DNA of 64,000 nucleotides from contig NZ_KQ410727.1 of the NCBI RefSeq assembly GCF_001262505.1, positions 62,001 through 126,000 of the forward strand. The letters run 5' to 3'. Position 1 is the first letter of the stretch; each line of letters opens with the position of its first letter. The position numbers and the translations under genes were made by a program. Shown here piece after piece: positions 9,028 to 17,695 of the stretch. The stretch comes from Shinella sp. SUS2. Its GTDB lineage: Bacteria > Pseudomonadota > Alphaproteobacteria > Rhizobiales > Rhizobiaceae. Under the pieces are notes generated by a model that did no database searches, had not been told where the DNA came from, and saw only the letters and a list, made by a program, of their open reading frames with translations.

Positions 9028-9744
9028 ATGAAAATCCTCGTCATCAACCCCAACACGACAGCATCGATGACGGACCATATCGGTAAGGCGGCGCTTGGCG
9101 CCGCCTCTGCCGGGACCGAGATCGTCGCGGTCAATCCGGCGAATGGTCCGGTCTCCATCGAAGGCTATTTCGACGAGGCGATGAGCCTCGCCGGCCTGCT
9201 CGGCGTCATCAAGGACAATCCGGATTGCGACGCTGTCGTCATCGCCTGTTTCGACGACACGGGGCTCGATGCTGCGCGCTGCCTGACAGACAAACCCGTC
9301 ATCGGCATCGGCGAGGCGGCCTATCATTTTGCCTCGATGATCTCGAACAAGTTCTCCGTCGTCACGACGCTGGCCCGTTCCGTGCCGGCACTGGAGCACA
9401 ATCTTGCGCGCTACGGCCTTGCGGCGCGTTGCGCGCGGGTGCGCTCCTCGGAAGTTGCAGTGCTGGAACTGGAGCAGCCCGGTTCCAATGCGCGCCAGAA
9501 GATCAGCGCGGAGATCGGGATCGCCGTCGCCGAGGACCGGGCGGAGGCGATCGTGCTCGGCTGCGCCGGCATGGCCGGCCTTGCCAATGATCTCGCACAG
9601 GAACACGGCCTGCCCGTGCTCGATGGCGTGACCTGTGCCGTGAAACTCGCCGAGGCCATGGGCGCCCTCAACATGCGCACCTCGCGCCTTGGCGGCTATG
9701 CCCCGCCGCCGGCCAGCAAGCTCGCGACGGCATTCGGTTCGTAA
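9028..9744 (+). CDS. Asp/Glu/hydantoin racemase family protein
   Basis: A 238-residue cytoplasmic protein of the cofactor-independent Asp/Glu racemase superfamily, closest in appearance to hydantoin/allantoin racemases (HyuE-like). It starts KILVINPNTTASM, the hallmark N-terminus. The two catalytic cysteines are in VIACFDDTG (about residue 75) and VLGCAGM (about 180). The family inverts the stereocentre of 5-substituted hydantoins or related compounds by two-base proton transfer. As the last gene of the transporter operon it suggests import of a chiral hydantoin-like compound. No hydantoinase or carbamoylase is in the window, so the pathway would be completed elsewhere. Substrate inferred only. 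Confidence 0.85.
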   Translation: MKILVINPNTTASMTDHIGKAALGAASAGTEIVAVNPANGPVSIEGYFDEAMSLAGLLGVIKDNPDCDAVVIACFDDTGLDAARCLTDKPVIGIGEAAYHFASMISNKFSVVTTLARSVPALEHNLARYGLAARCARVRSSEVAVLELEQPGSNARQKISAEIGIAVAEDRAEAIVLGCAGMAGLANDLAQEHGLPVLDGVTCAVKLAEAMGALNMRTSRLGGYAPPPASKLATAFGS

Positions 9745-9754
9745 GCTCTTACGA

Positions 9755-9786
9755 AAAGCGGAATGCTGGAGATCGCATTCCGCTTT
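9755..9786. terminator. Terminator between convergent genes
   Basis: A 12-base-pair perfect stem (AAAGCGGAATGC / GCATTCCGCTTT) with an 8-base loop lies between the racemase gene and the oppositely oriented eryI. The A/T ends of the stem give a short T run in both directions, so it can serve both operons. Confidence 0.8.
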
Positions 9787-9797
9787 CGCGACCGGGT

Positions 9798-10256
9798 TTA
9801 TTTGCCCGCGTTGTATTTGGCGTCGACGTCGTTGATCGCCTGAACGTTACCGGCCGAGCGGCCGTTTTCGTCAAAGGTCTGCGCGAGGAAGGCGTCGGCG
9901 ATGGCCTTTGCCAGTTCCGAGCCGATGACGCGCGCGCCCATCGTGATGATCTGCGCGTTGTTGGACAGCGCGGCGCGTTCGGCCGAATAGGTGTCGTGCG
10001 TCAGCGCGGCGCGGATGCCCGGCACCTTGTTTGCCGAGATGCACACGCCGATGCCGGTGCCGCAAACAAGGATCGCGCGATCGTATTCGCCGGCGATGAC
10101 GGCGGAGCCGACCCTGTCGGAAAGATTGGCGTAGAAGGCGTCCGGGCCGGCATCGGTGCGCGAGACTTCGTGCACCTCGTGGCGGTCCTTCAGATGATCG
10201 GCGAGAACCTTTGCGAGGCCTTCGCCCGCGCTGTCACCGGCAATGGCGAGTTTCAT
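9798..10256 (-). CDS. eryI: D-erythrulose-4-phosphate isomerase, RpiB family
   Basis: A 152-residue member of the RpiB/LacA sugar-phosphate isomerase family. It has the catalytic cysteine in [14 protein letters not shown] (about residues 64-77) and the HDTYSAERA and [11 protein letters not shown] motifs. In Brucella, the RpiB homologue of the erythritol cluster converts D-erythrulose 4-phosphate to D-erythrose 4-phosphate and was renamed EryI. It is the last gene of the minus-strand operon, 14 bases after eryH. The assignment rests on family plus exact operon order; an ordinary ribose-5-phosphate isomerase B would look similar in isolation. Confidence 0.9.
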   Translation of the reverse strand: MKLAIAGDSAGEGLAKVLADHLKDRHEVHEVSRTDAGPDAFYANLSDRVGSAVIAGEYDRAILVCGTGIGVCISANKVPGIRAALTHDTYSAERAALSNNAQIITMGARVIGSELAKAIADAFLAQTFDENGRSAGNVQAINDVDAKYNAGK

Positions 10257-10270
10257 GGGAGATCTCCTTT

Positions 10271-11035
10271 TCAGATCTTGGCGGCGCAGCGCGCCAGAAT
10301 GTCGAGATAGCCTTCAACCTTCCAGGCTGAGCGGCCGATGAAGAGCCCGTCGATATCGGGGCAGGCGATCAGTTCCTCGCAGTTCTGCGGATTGACCGAA
10401 CCGCCATAGAGGCAGGGAATGCGCCGACCGAGCATGTTTTCCGCAACTTCGGCGATCTCGGCGTGGCGTGCATTGGCGTAGTCGGCGGTGGCCGGGATGC
10501 CCTTTTCGCCGATCGCCCAGACGGGCTCGTAGGCGAGCAGGATTGTTGCCTGCTTCTGCGTAGCGTCGAGCCGCGAGAGCGCGCCGCGCACCTGCTGGGC
10601 AAGCACTTCGGTTGCATGGCCGCCCTCGCGATCGGCGAGTGTTTCGCCGATGCAGATCAGCGGCACGAGACCATGACGCACCGCCGCCTCGGTCTTGAGG
10701 CCGACCGTCTCGTCGGTCTCGCCGAAATGCTCGCGGCGCTCGGAATGGCCGAGTTCGACGAGGTCGAGATTGCAGTCCCTCAGCATGACGGGCGAGATTT
10801 CGCCGGTCCAGGCGCCGTCGTTCGCCCAGTGCATGTTCTGTGCGCCAACCTTCACGGAGGTGTCGGCAAGCAGTGATTTGACCTCGCGCACGGCAGTGAA
10901 GGGCGGGATGACGAAGCGCTGGATGCGGGCATCGCGGTTGCCGTCAGCCGCCTTGAGGCCTTCGGCAAAGAGCTTTGCCTCGGCCAGCGTCTTGTTCATC
11001 TTCCAACTCGTGCCGACCCAGAATTTCCGGCTCAT
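10271..11035 (-). CDS. eryH: L-erythrulose-1-phosphate isomerase, triose-phosphate isomerase family (TpiA2)
   Basis: A 254-residue TIM-barrel protein of normal TpiA length. It shows the lysine motif GTSWKMNKT (about residue 12), the catalytic histidine in ELGHSERR (about 97), the catalytic glutamate in [10 protein letters not shown] (about 170) and the phosphate-binding GGSVNPQN. In Brucella and Rhizobium the TpiA copy in this operon does not serve glycolysis but interconverts L-erythrulose 1-phosphate and D-erythrulose 4-phosphate. AGGAG lies nine bases before the ATG at 11035, which overlaps the stop of the DeoR gene (ATGA), so the two are translationally coupled. Confidence 0.92.
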   Translation of the reverse strand: MSRKFWVGTSWKMNKTLAEAKLFAEGLKAADGNRDARIQRFVIPPFTAVREVKSLLADTSVKVGAQNMHWANDGAWTGEISPVMLRDCNLDLVELGHSERREHFGETDETVGLKTEAAVRHGLVPLICIGETLADREGGHATEVLAQQVRGALSRLDATQKQATILLAYEPVWAIGEKGIPATADYANARHAEIAEVAENMLGRRIPCLYGGSVNPQNCEELIACPDIDGLFIGRSAWKVEGYLDILARCAAKI

Positions 11036-11805
11036 GGCGTTTTCTCCTGTGTGATCCTGACCGTCGTTTTTCCGCCGATGAGTTCCGCGGTTGTGTCGTG
11101 TGGCAGGGGTTTGTCTGAAACGACCGTGTCGAATTCGGAAAGATCGGCGAGCACATGCAGCGCCGTATGGCCGAAGCGACGGCTGTTGATCATCAGGCAT
11201 TTCTGGCGGCTCGCAGCCATCATCGCCCGCTTGGTGCGCACCACCGCCTCGTCCATGTGATAGGCAAGGCGCCCCGACGCCGCCGGCGCGGAGATGAAGG
11301 CGATGTCGGCCCTGAGGCGCGATAGTGCCTCCTCTGTCACGATGCCGGAATAGGCGTTGAATTTTGCGGAATAGACGCCGCCGAGACCGATCAACGTCAC
11401 GCCGGACAGGCCCTTGGCACGCTCCAGGATCGCGGCGTTGTTGGTGATGAGGGTGATCGGCTTCTTCTCGCACAACACGTCGCCGAGCACGGAGGCCATG
11501 GAGCCGTCGTTGATCATGACGGTCATGCCGGGCTCGACCAGTTCGGCGGCTGTTTCGGCGAGTTCCCGCTTGACGTCGGCCTCCTGCAATTCACGGAACC
11601 GGAAATCGCTTTCGAACTGGGTGCCCGCGTCGATCGTTGCGCCGCCGCGCACTTTTCGAAGCACGCCGGCCTTCTCGAGATCGTCGAGGTCGCGGTGGAT
11701 GGTCATCTTGGAGACGCCGAAGCGCGCCGCGATGTCGTCGAGCTCGACGGCCCGACTTTCGACCAGCAGATTGATGATTTCCTGCCTGCGCTCTTCCCGT
11801 TTCAA
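11032..11805 (-). CDS. DeoR family transcriptional regulator of the erythritol operon
   Basis: A 257-residue DeoR/GlpR-type regulator: a helix-turn-helix at about residues 5-55 (RFGVSKMTIHRDLDDLEK) and a sugar-phosphate-sensing DeoRC domain (about 75-235). The same position, between eryD and eryH, is occupied by a DeoR gene in Brucella and rhizobial erythritol clusters. It has its own upstream region with a TATAAT -10 and two direct repeats that probably bind this protein or EryD. A phosphorylated tetrulose is the likely effector, by family analogy. Confidence 0.88.
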   Translation of the reverse strand: MKREERRQEIINLLVESRAVELDDIAARFGVSKMTIHRDLDDLEKAGVLRKVRGGATIDAGTQFESDFRFRELQEADVKRELAETAAELVEPGMTVMINDGSMASVLGDVLCEKKPITLITNNAAILERAKGLSGVTLIGLGGVYSAKFNAYSGIVTEEALSRLRADIAFISAPAASGRLAYHMDEAVVRTKRAMMAASRQKCLMINSRRFGHTALHVLADLSEFDTVVSDKPLPHDTTAELIGGKTTVRITQEKTP

Positions 11806-11828
11806 GGCGTCCTCCGTCGAATGGCGGC

Positions 11829-11859
11829 TTATAACATCGCTTCTTCCGGATTATAACAT
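11829..11859 (-). promoter_or_regulatory. Promoter of the DeoR gene with duplicated TTATAACAT operator motif
   Basis: The 9-base sequence TTATAACAT occurs exactly twice (11829-11837 and 11851-11859), 22 bases apart, about two helical turns. Read on the minus strand, the upstream copy overlaps a perfect TATAAT -10 (11850-11855) facing the deoR gene, while the -35 region is poor. This looks like a regulated promoter with a tandem operator. Related TGTTA/TAACA elements appear in the eryA/transporter intergenic region. Confidence 0.55.
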
Positions 11860-11884
11860 TAAAAATGTGATTTTGAGATTTTTC

Positions 11885-12829
11885 TCATGTTGAGTTTTGC
11901 AGGAGCTGCCGGGCCGTCCGCTCGTCCGTGATGAGCCCATACAGCTTGTGGCTGTAGAGCACGGCGCGGATGGCCTCGGTTTTGACAGGACCGCCGGCGA
12001 TGGCGACGATCCGGTCGCCGCCCGCCTCGGAGAAGGAAGCGGCCAGCGTGCGCGCTGTCACGGCTGTCTCAAGGATGCGGCCCTTGGCGTCGAAGAAATG
12101 GCCTAAAAGTTCGCCGACGCCGCCGAGCGCCGCGATCTCCTCCAGCTCATCCGGCTGCAACATGCCGGATTTGACGAGATGGGCCTGATTGTCGACCGTT
12201 CCGATGCCGACGATTTTCAGATCGGCGCTGCGGGCGAGGTCGAACACCTCGCTGACGCCGCGCTGGGAGAGCAGCACCTCGCGGTCCTCTTCCGTGTTGG
12301 CGAAGAAGGGCACGGGCATCACATAGGCCTGCGTGCCGGTTTTTTCCGCGAGGCGATGCATCACGTCATAGGGATTGGCGGCGTAGTTGCGGGTGAGGCC
12401 GCCGAGCAGCGAGACGAAGCGGGTGCCGCTCGCGCCGATCCGCGGCAGGTGACGGACGGCGGCGGAGAGCGTGCGGCCATGGCCGAGACCGATGACGGCG
12501 GCTTCGCCTCGTTCGATCTCGCGGCGTAGGAAGTTCGCGCCGGCATGGCCGAGCGTCGTCAGCGCCAGCGAATCGTCGTCGATATCGGGCGAGACTTCGC
12601 AGTAATCGAGCCCATAGCGGGTCGAAAGCTCCATCTCCAGATTGGCACATTCGGCGATGTCACCATCGATGCTGACCTTCACCACGCCCTCGGCGACCGC
12701 GCGCGCGATCAGCCGATGCGCCTTGACCGAGGGGATGCCCAGCCGTTTGGCGACGGCGGACTGGGTGAAGCCGCCGACATAGTGCAGCCAGGCGGCGCGG
12801 ACGGCGAGGGAATCTTCATTGTCGGTCAT
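11885..12829 (-). CDS. eryD: Erythritol operon repressor, SorC/DeoR-like sugar-binding family
   Basis: A 314-residue SorC-family regulator. An N-terminal helix-turn-helix (about residues 8-50; GGFTQSAVAKRLGIPSVKAHRL) is followed by a large sugar-binding domain (about 60-310) with the IGLGHGRTLSAAV and IAGGPVKTEAI motifs typical of the family. EryD represses the ery operon in Brucella and is relieved by erythritol. It is the fourth gene of the operon, 73 bases after eryC, in the standard order. Length is normal (about 315). Confidence 0.92.
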   Translation of the reverse strand: MTDNEDSLAVRAAWLHYVGGFTQSAVAKRLGIPSVKAHRLIARAVAEGVVKVSIDGDIAECANLEMELSTRYGLDYCEVSPDIDDDSLALTTLGHAGANFLRREIERGEAAVIGLGHGRTLSAAVRHLPRIGASGTRFVSLLGGLTRNYAANPYDVMHRLAEKTGTQAYVMPVPFFANTEEDREVLLSQRGVSEVFDLARSADLKIVGIGTVDNQAHLVKSGMLQPDELEEIAALGGVGELLGHFFDAKGRILETAVTARTLAASFSEAGGDRIVAIAGGPVKTEAIRAVLYSHKLYGLITDERTARQLLQNST

Positions 12830-12902
12830 CAGCGATGTCCTGTCGTGCCTTGCAACCGGAAGCGGTCTTCAGGCCCAGTCTTAGCAAGCACTTACAAAAT
12901 GG

Positions 12903-13838
12903 TCAGCCCAGCTTGAGGTCCGACGCACCGGTATCGATGTGCGGGGCCCAGAAGGCGATGCTTTCGGCGATCTGCGCAATGACCTCGCGATCGTTCGGCT
13001 CGCGCTCCTTGAAGGAAAGTTCGAGGCAGATTTCGTTGTCGGCGGCCCCGCCGTCCGCGAAGGCTTTCAGCAGCGGTTCGGGCTGGATGCGGCCCTTGGC
13101 ATTGAACTCGGCGGTGAAAGGTCGGTGCCCGCCCTTGTCCATCAGGCTCTGCTTGATGTGGATGATCGGCGACACTTTCGGTACCGCGCGTGCCCAGGCG
13201 TAGGGATTGAAGTCGTCGGGGTTTTCCGAGGTGACGTCGCCGTGGTCGATGTCGGCCATCATCCACATGGGGATCGCCATGTTCGCGGCGGTCAGCCGGT
13301 CCTGCAGCGACAGGCAGGCGTCGATCGTCTCGCCGAATTCGCGGCCGATGCTCATCGGCTCCCAGAAGACATAGGAAAGACCGGCGCGTTTCGCATGCTC
13401 CGCAACTTCGGTCCAACAGTCGATGGCGATCCGGATCAGGTCCTCGCGGCGGACTGGGTCGTCGTAATCCTTGTAGGTGAAAATGGCGAACTGGGTGCCG
13501 ACGGAGGTGCCGCCGAGATCGCCGATAATATCGGCAAAGGTCTTGAACCAGTCGACATAGTAGTGGCGCACATCCGCATCCGGGTGGCCGAAATGGTTGA
13601 GGCGGCCGTAGGGGCCGGTCATGCCCGAGGTGACGCGCACGCCGGTGCGCTCCAGCGCCCGGTCCATCTGCCGCGTCAGCCGGCGGATGGTCGCGGCGTT
13701 CCAGCTCGGATTGATGAATTCATGGGTCAATTGGAGGTCGCGCAGCTTGAGATCGCGCGCGACGGTGTCGATCAGGTCGTCGGGATCGGCGAAACGGTTG
13801 ACCAGCGGATTGGTGTTGAGCGAGAGCGTCAGCGGCAT
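12903..13838 (-). CDS. eryC: D-erythrulose-1-phosphate 3-epimerase (tetrulose-phosphate racemase), AP endonuclease 2/xylose isomerase-like
   Basis: A 311-residue TIM-barrel sugar-phosphate isomerase/epimerase. Metal-binding candidates are visible in VFWEPMS (Glu, about residue 155), MMADIDHGD (Asp/His, about 195) and LELSF (Glu, about 275). EryC was long called a dehydrogenase, but Brucella work showed it is a xylose-isomerase-superfamily enzyme converting D- to L-erythrulose 1-phosphate (L- to D-3-tetrulose 4-phosphate in the older naming). The start ATG at 13838 gives the usual N-terminus PLTLSLNTNPLVNRF; the longer open frame is antisense to eryB. It begins 8 bases after eryB. Confidence 0.93.
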   Translation of the reverse strand: MPLTLSLNTNPLVNRFADPDDLIDTVARDLKLRDLQLTHEFINPSWNAATIRRLTRQMDRALERTGVRVTSGMTGPYGRLNHFGHPDADVRHYYVDWFKTFADIIGDLGGTSVGTQFAIFTYKDYDDPVRREDLIRIAIDCWTEVAEHAKRAGLSYVFWEPMSIGREFGETIDACLSLQDRLTAANMAIPMWMMADIDHGDVTSENPDDFNPYAWARAVPKVSPIIHIKQSLMDKGGHRPFTAEFNAKGRIQPEPLLKAFADGGAADNEICLELSFKEREPNDREVIAQIAESIAFWAPHIDTGASDLKLG

Positions 13839-13846
13839 AACAATCC

Positions 13847-15358
13847 TCAGGCCGCGGCGAGGCGAGCGGCGTTGAACCAGTCGGCGAAGGCCGCGCGTTC
13901 GGCTTCCGTCAGATGCAGGTAGTGTTTGGTGCGGCGGTAGAGGATGTCCTCTGGCGTCTCCGCCCATTCGCTGGCGACGAGATAGCGCGCCTCTGCCTCA
14001 TAAAATTGCCCGCCGAAATGCCGGCCGAGACCGTCGAGGCCGCTCGCGCCGGCGACGACGGCTTTCGTGCGCGTGCCATAGAGGCGGCCGTAGTGGTGCA
14101 CCAGCTTGCGCGGCATCCAGGGATAGGTGTCGCGCAGGCTGTTGGCGAAGGCTTCGTAGTCGGCGTTCGGCATGTCGCCGCCGGGAAGAGGCGCCTTTTC
14201 GGTCCAGTCGCCTCCCATGTTCGGGAAAACATGCTTGAGACGCTGCATGCCGCGTTCGGCAAGCTCGCGGAAGGTGGTGATCTTGCCACCGAAGACGTTC
14301 AGCAGTGGCGCACCGCCGGTCTCGTCGAGGTCGAAGACATAGTCACGCGTGACGGCGGAAGGGTTGCCCTTGCCGTCGTCGAAGAGCGGGCGCACGCCGG
14401 AGAAGGAATGCAGCACATCCTGCCGGCGCAGCTTCTCCTTGAAGTAGCGGTTCACCGCCTTCAGCAGATAGTCGATCTCACCCTCGTCGGCAGAGACATC
14501 CTCTGCGCGGCCCTCGTAGGCGATGTCGGTGGTGCCGATCAGCGCCTTGTCGCCCTCGTAGGGGTTGATGAAGATGACGCGCTTGTCGTGGTTCTGCACG
14601 AGATAGGCATTCGATCCCGCCCAGAATTTGGGCACGATGATGTGGCTGCCCTTGACGAGGCGCACGTTGCGCGTCGAGTTGGAGCCGGCAACGCGGTTGA
14701 TGACGTCTGAAACCCAGGGACCGGCACAATTCACGAGGCATCTGGCGCGGAAGCTGCGGCTTTCGCCGGTCAGGCTGTTCTTTGTCGTGACGATCCAGGC
14801 GCCATTTTCGCGGCGGGCCGAGACGGCGGGCGAGCGGGTCAAGACAACCGCTCCCTTTTCGGCGGCGCCGATGGCGTTGAGGGTGACGAGGCGGGCGTCG
14901 TCCACCCAGCAGTCGGAATATTCGAAGCCGCGGGTGTACTGGTCGAGGATCGGCGTGCCCTCGGGATCGCGTGCGAGGTCGAGCGTGCGTGTTCCCGGCA
15001 GTTTCTTGCGGCCGCCGAGATGATCATAGAGGAAGAGGCCGAGGCGGACGAGCCAGGCGGGGCGATCCTGCGGGCTGTGCGGCAGCACGAAGCGCATCGG
15101 CCAGATGATGTGCGGCGCGGCGTTGAGCAGCACCTCACGCTCGATCAGCGCCTCGCGCACCAGGCGGAACTCGTAATATTCGAGATAGCGCAGGCCACCG
15201 TGCACCAGTTTTCCCGAGCGGGAAGAGGTGCCTTCTGCCAGGTCGTCCTTTTCGCAGAGCACGACCTTCAGCCCGCGGCCGGCCGCATCGCGCGCGATAC
15301 CCGCGCCGTTGATACCGCCGCCGATCACGAAGAGGTCAATAAGCTCAGGCTCGTTCAT
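13847..15358 (-). CDS. eryB: Erythritol phosphate dehydrogenase, GlpD-like flavoprotein
   Basis: A 503-residue FAD-dependent oxidoreductase of the glycerol-3-phosphate dehydrogenase family. The dinucleotide-binding motif DLFVIGGGINGAGIARDAAGRG starts near residue 8, followed by the GTSSRSGKLVHGGLRYLE motif (about 43-60); the C-terminal DAO_C-like domain runs from about residue 385. It oxidises D-erythritol 1-phosphate (L-erythritol 4-phosphate) to D-erythrulose 1-phosphate, passing electrons to the membrane quinone pool by analogy with GlpD. It lies 15 bases after eryA. Operon position separates it from true GlpD. Confidence 0.93.
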   Translation of the reverse strand: MNEPELIDLFVIGGGINGAGIARDAAGRGLKVVLCEKDDLAEGTSSRSGKLVHGGLRYLEYYEFRLVREALIEREVLLNAAPHIIWPMRFVLPHSPQDRPAWLVRLGLFLYDHLGGRKKLPGTRTLDLARDPEGTPILDQYTRGFEYSDCWVDDARLVTLNAIGAAEKGAVVLTRSPAVSARRENGAWIVTTKNSLTGESRSFRARCLVNCAGPWVSDVINRVAGSNSTRNVRLVKGSHIIVPKFWAGSNAYLVQNHDKRVIFINPYEGDKALIGTTDIAYEGRAEDVSADEGEIDYLLKAVNRYFKEKLRRQDVLHSFSGVRPLFDDGKGNPSAVTRDYVFDLDETGGAPLLNVFGGKITTFRELAERGMQRLKHVFPNMGGDWTEKAPLPGGDMPNADYEAFANSLRDTYPWMPRKLVHHYGRLYGTRTKAVVAGASGLDGLGRHFGGQFYEAEARYLVASEWAETPEDILYRRTKHYLHLTEAERAAFADWFNAARLAAA

Positions 15359-15373
15359 CTCAATCTCCTAGCT

Positions 15374-16924
15374 TCAGCGCGCCGCCAGAATGTCCCAGGC
15401 GGGCGCGATGCCTCGACGCGCGTCCGAATAGGCGGCGAAGAGGCGCGTCATGCGTTCGGTGTCTTCAGGCTTCGGGGGCTCGGCGGCGCCGAGCTCAGGC
15501 GTCACCCAATCGGCGATGCAGTCGTCCATCGTGCGATACGCGCCGATGGCAACGGCCGCCATCATCGATGCGCCCGCGGCGCCCGCCTCCTCGCGCGTCG
15601 AGACGCGCACCGGCGCGCCCAGCGCTGCGCCGAGCGTGCCGCGCAGCGAGGCCGACCGGGCGGCGCCACCGGAAACGCGAAGCTCCGAGGGAAGCGTGCC
15701 CATGGCGGCATAACAATCGCGCGTCGCCATGCCGAGGCCTTCGACGACGGCGCGCACGAGGTCGGGATAGCGGTGGCGGCTGGAAAGCCCGGTGAAATTC
15801 GCGCGGGCACGGGCGTTGACGAAGGGGCCACGCTCGCCCGCCTCGGAAATATAGGGATGGTAAAGGATATTGCCGGGTTTGCTTGCCGCGAACCATTGGT
15901 CGACGCGGCCGATCATCTCGTTGAGGCTGGCGGTGACGCCGAATTCGCCCAGGAGATCGGCACCAAGCTGGAGCAGCCAGTCGAGGTTGATCGTCGCGCC
16001 CATATTGGTCTGGACCTGGGTGACGACGCCGGGGATCGGCAGGGCGATGACATAGCCGGTGCGCTCGGCGTTGAGCACGACCTCGGAAACCGGTTTTGCC
16101 AGCAGGTGCACACCCGTGGAGCCGATGGCGGAGCAGGCGGCGTTGCGGCCCTCGCTGCGCACGCCCGCGCCAAGCGCCGTCATGCACATGTCGACATAAC
16201 CGAGGCAGACGGGTGTTCCAGGTTTCAGGCCGGCTGCCGCGGCAGCTTCCGCCGTCAAAGGGTGAACGGTTTCCGTGCCCTCGATTACCTCCGGCAGCAG
16301 TTTGCGACGATGGGTAAGGCCGAGGGCGGCGAGCACGTCGCTGTCATAGGCGCGGGTGCGGAAATTGCCGAAGGTGAAGCTCACTTCCGACGGGTCGGTG
16401 GCGCGCACGCCGGTCAGGTTCAGGTAGAGCCAGTCCTTGCAGTGCATCGCCGTTTCGGCGCCGGCTAGCAGGTCCGGAAAATACCGGTCCATATGGGCGA
16501 GTTGCGCGCCCTGCTGGCAGGTGTTGAGGCCGGTGCCGGTCGCCGCAAAACGCGCATGGTCGGCATCAGAGGCGGCAAGGCGCTCGACGGTCGGCGCGGC
16601 GCGGGCGTCGAGCCACAACCAGGCGTCGCCGGCCGGGCGGTTTCCGGCGCCGACGAGCCAGGTGCCGTCACCCTGGCCGGTCACGGCGATGGCGGCGGTG
16701 CGGTCTGCAAGGTTTTCGACCTTCTCCGCAAGGCCGCGCAGCGCGCGGGTGCAGTCGAGCCAGGTCTGGTCGAGTGATTGGGTCACGGCGCCGTCATCGG
16801 CGGTCGTGTAGGTGTTGCGCACGGAGGCGCTGGCGATCTGGCGTCCGGAGAGTGTGAAGGCGACGGCCTTCATGACGGATGTGCCGGCATCGACGCCGAT
16901 GATCAGATCCGCCGCGTCAGCCAT
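15374..16924 (-). CDS. eryA: Erythritol kinase, FGGY family
   Basis: A 516-residue carbohydrate kinase with the two actin-like FGGY lobes. The N-terminal ATP/phosphate motif is LIIGVDAGTSVMKAV (about residue 8), a catalytic-base region is TGQGDGTWLV (about 70), and the C-terminal FGGY signature region includes VSGGAARSASL (about 405). It phosphorylates erythritol to D-erythritol 1-phosphate, the first step of the pathway, in the cytoplasm. It is the promoter-proximal gene of the minus-strand operon. The ribosome-binding site before ATG 16924 is weak, but the N-terminus fits the family. The operon faces away from its transporter across a 770-bp region. Confidence 0.94.
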   Translation of the reverse strand: MADAADLIIGVDAGTSVMKAVAFTLSGRQIASASVRNTYTTADDGAVTQSLDQTWLDCTRALRGLAEKVENLADRTAAIAVTGQGDGTWLVGAGNRPAGDAWLWLDARAAPTVERLAASDADHARFAATGTGLNTCQQGAQLAHMDRYFPDLLAGAETAMHCKDWLYLNLTGVRATDPSEVSFTFGNFRTRAYDSDVLAALGLTHRRKLLPEVIEGTETVHPLTAEAAAAAGLKPGTPVCLGYVDMCMTALGAGVRSEGRNAACSAIGSTGVHLLAKPVSEVVLNAERTGYVIALPIPGVVTQVQTNMGATINLDWLLQLGADLLGEFGVTASLNEMIGRVDQWFAASKPGNILYHPYISEAGERGPFVNARARANFTGLSSRHRYPDLVRAVVEGLGMATRDCYAAMGTLPSELRVSGGAARSASLRGTLGAALGAPVRVSTREEAGAAGASMMAAVAIGAYRTMDDCIADWVTPELGAAEPPKPEDTERMTRLFAAYSDARRGIAPAWDILAAR

Positions 16925-17695
16925 GGGAAAGGCCCGCAGCGCCCGCGGTTGCCCGCGTCGTCTCGCCTGATCCGATTGAGAGCATTCGATCCTCCCGACA
17001 GTCTCTCTGGAAATGTGTGTGGGTTCCCAAATCGAATTCTTTCGACTTGCCTCAAGAACCTACCACGGGCCGCCCGAATTTCACACAGGAACATAACACA
17101 AAGTTATCATCTGTCTCGTAAAATTTTTCGAACAACGAATTTTTTTTCAGTTATGATGGGTAGCTATCGGGGAATTCGTTGCGGCTCGCTTTTTATGGGG
17201 CGGCGCTGTCGCGTAGCGTGCTTTTGTTGCCCGAAGGCTGTCGATCGGGCTTCCTTGCTATTCGATAAGTTCCATTTTTCTCGTTTAATATCAATATTTT
17301 AGTTTATTTTCCGATATGCACTGGCGGTGACGGTGATCTGCGATCGTGTGGGTGAGAAGGACGCGTCGATGCCCATTCCTTTGCCGCCGAACTATCGCTC
17401 AGGACCAGGGCTGTACACGATGTTGTTAAAAAACGCCGATTGACAGCCTGTGTTAATTTAACATATATACTGCGACATATAACACGCATATATCGCAATT
17501 GCGAAATTGTGTGCACTGCAGCGCAAGGCAGGTGAGGAGGCCGGGCCGGCGCCGTTCATGGGGAGGACATCGTGACATGTTCTGTTCGAAAGAATTCGAC
17601 CTGCGGCCGCAACGCTTTGGGCTTGTCCCTTTTGCCGTCGCCCTATCGACGTGTCCGCCCGGAAAATCCCTCGTTCAACTGCAAGGCCAACCGAC
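16925..17695. promoter_or_regulatory. Divergent regulatory region between eryA and the erythritol transporter operon (no gene seen)
   Basis: About 770 bases, more A/T-rich than the flanking genes, with no convincing coding sequence on either strand. It holds several palindromes: ATAAC-ACAAA-GTTAT (17093-17107), TGTTAA-T-TTAACA (17451-17463) and TCGCAATTGCGA (17493-17504). TGTTA/TAACA elements recur (also near 17421 and 17478). These are candidate sites for EryD and the DeoR regulators, which would control both divergent transcripts. The region is long enough for a small RNA, but none can be supported. Confidence 0.6.
17440..17469 (+). promoter_or_regulatory. Sigma70-type promoter of the transporter operon with an embedded palindrome
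   Basis: TTGACA (17440-17445) and TATATA (17464-17469) are separated by 18 bases. The spacer ends with the palindrome TGTTAATTTAACA (17451-17463), placed exactly where a repressor would block RNA polymerase. It resembles the TGTTAGAA-TTCTAACA operator of DeoR in E. coli, which fits the two DeoR-family genes nearby. The mRNA leader would be about 220 bases long. Confidence 0.55.

Noticed and set aside
10271-11035. Housekeeping triose-phosphate isomerase
   Set aside because: Operon position between the ery DeoR gene and eryI matches the specialised TpiA2/EryH of erythritol clusters.
16778-17302. Open frame reaching into the eryA upstream region
   Set aside because: It begins antisense to eryA, and its tail lies in A/T-rich noncoding sequence with no recognisable motif or ribosome-binding site.
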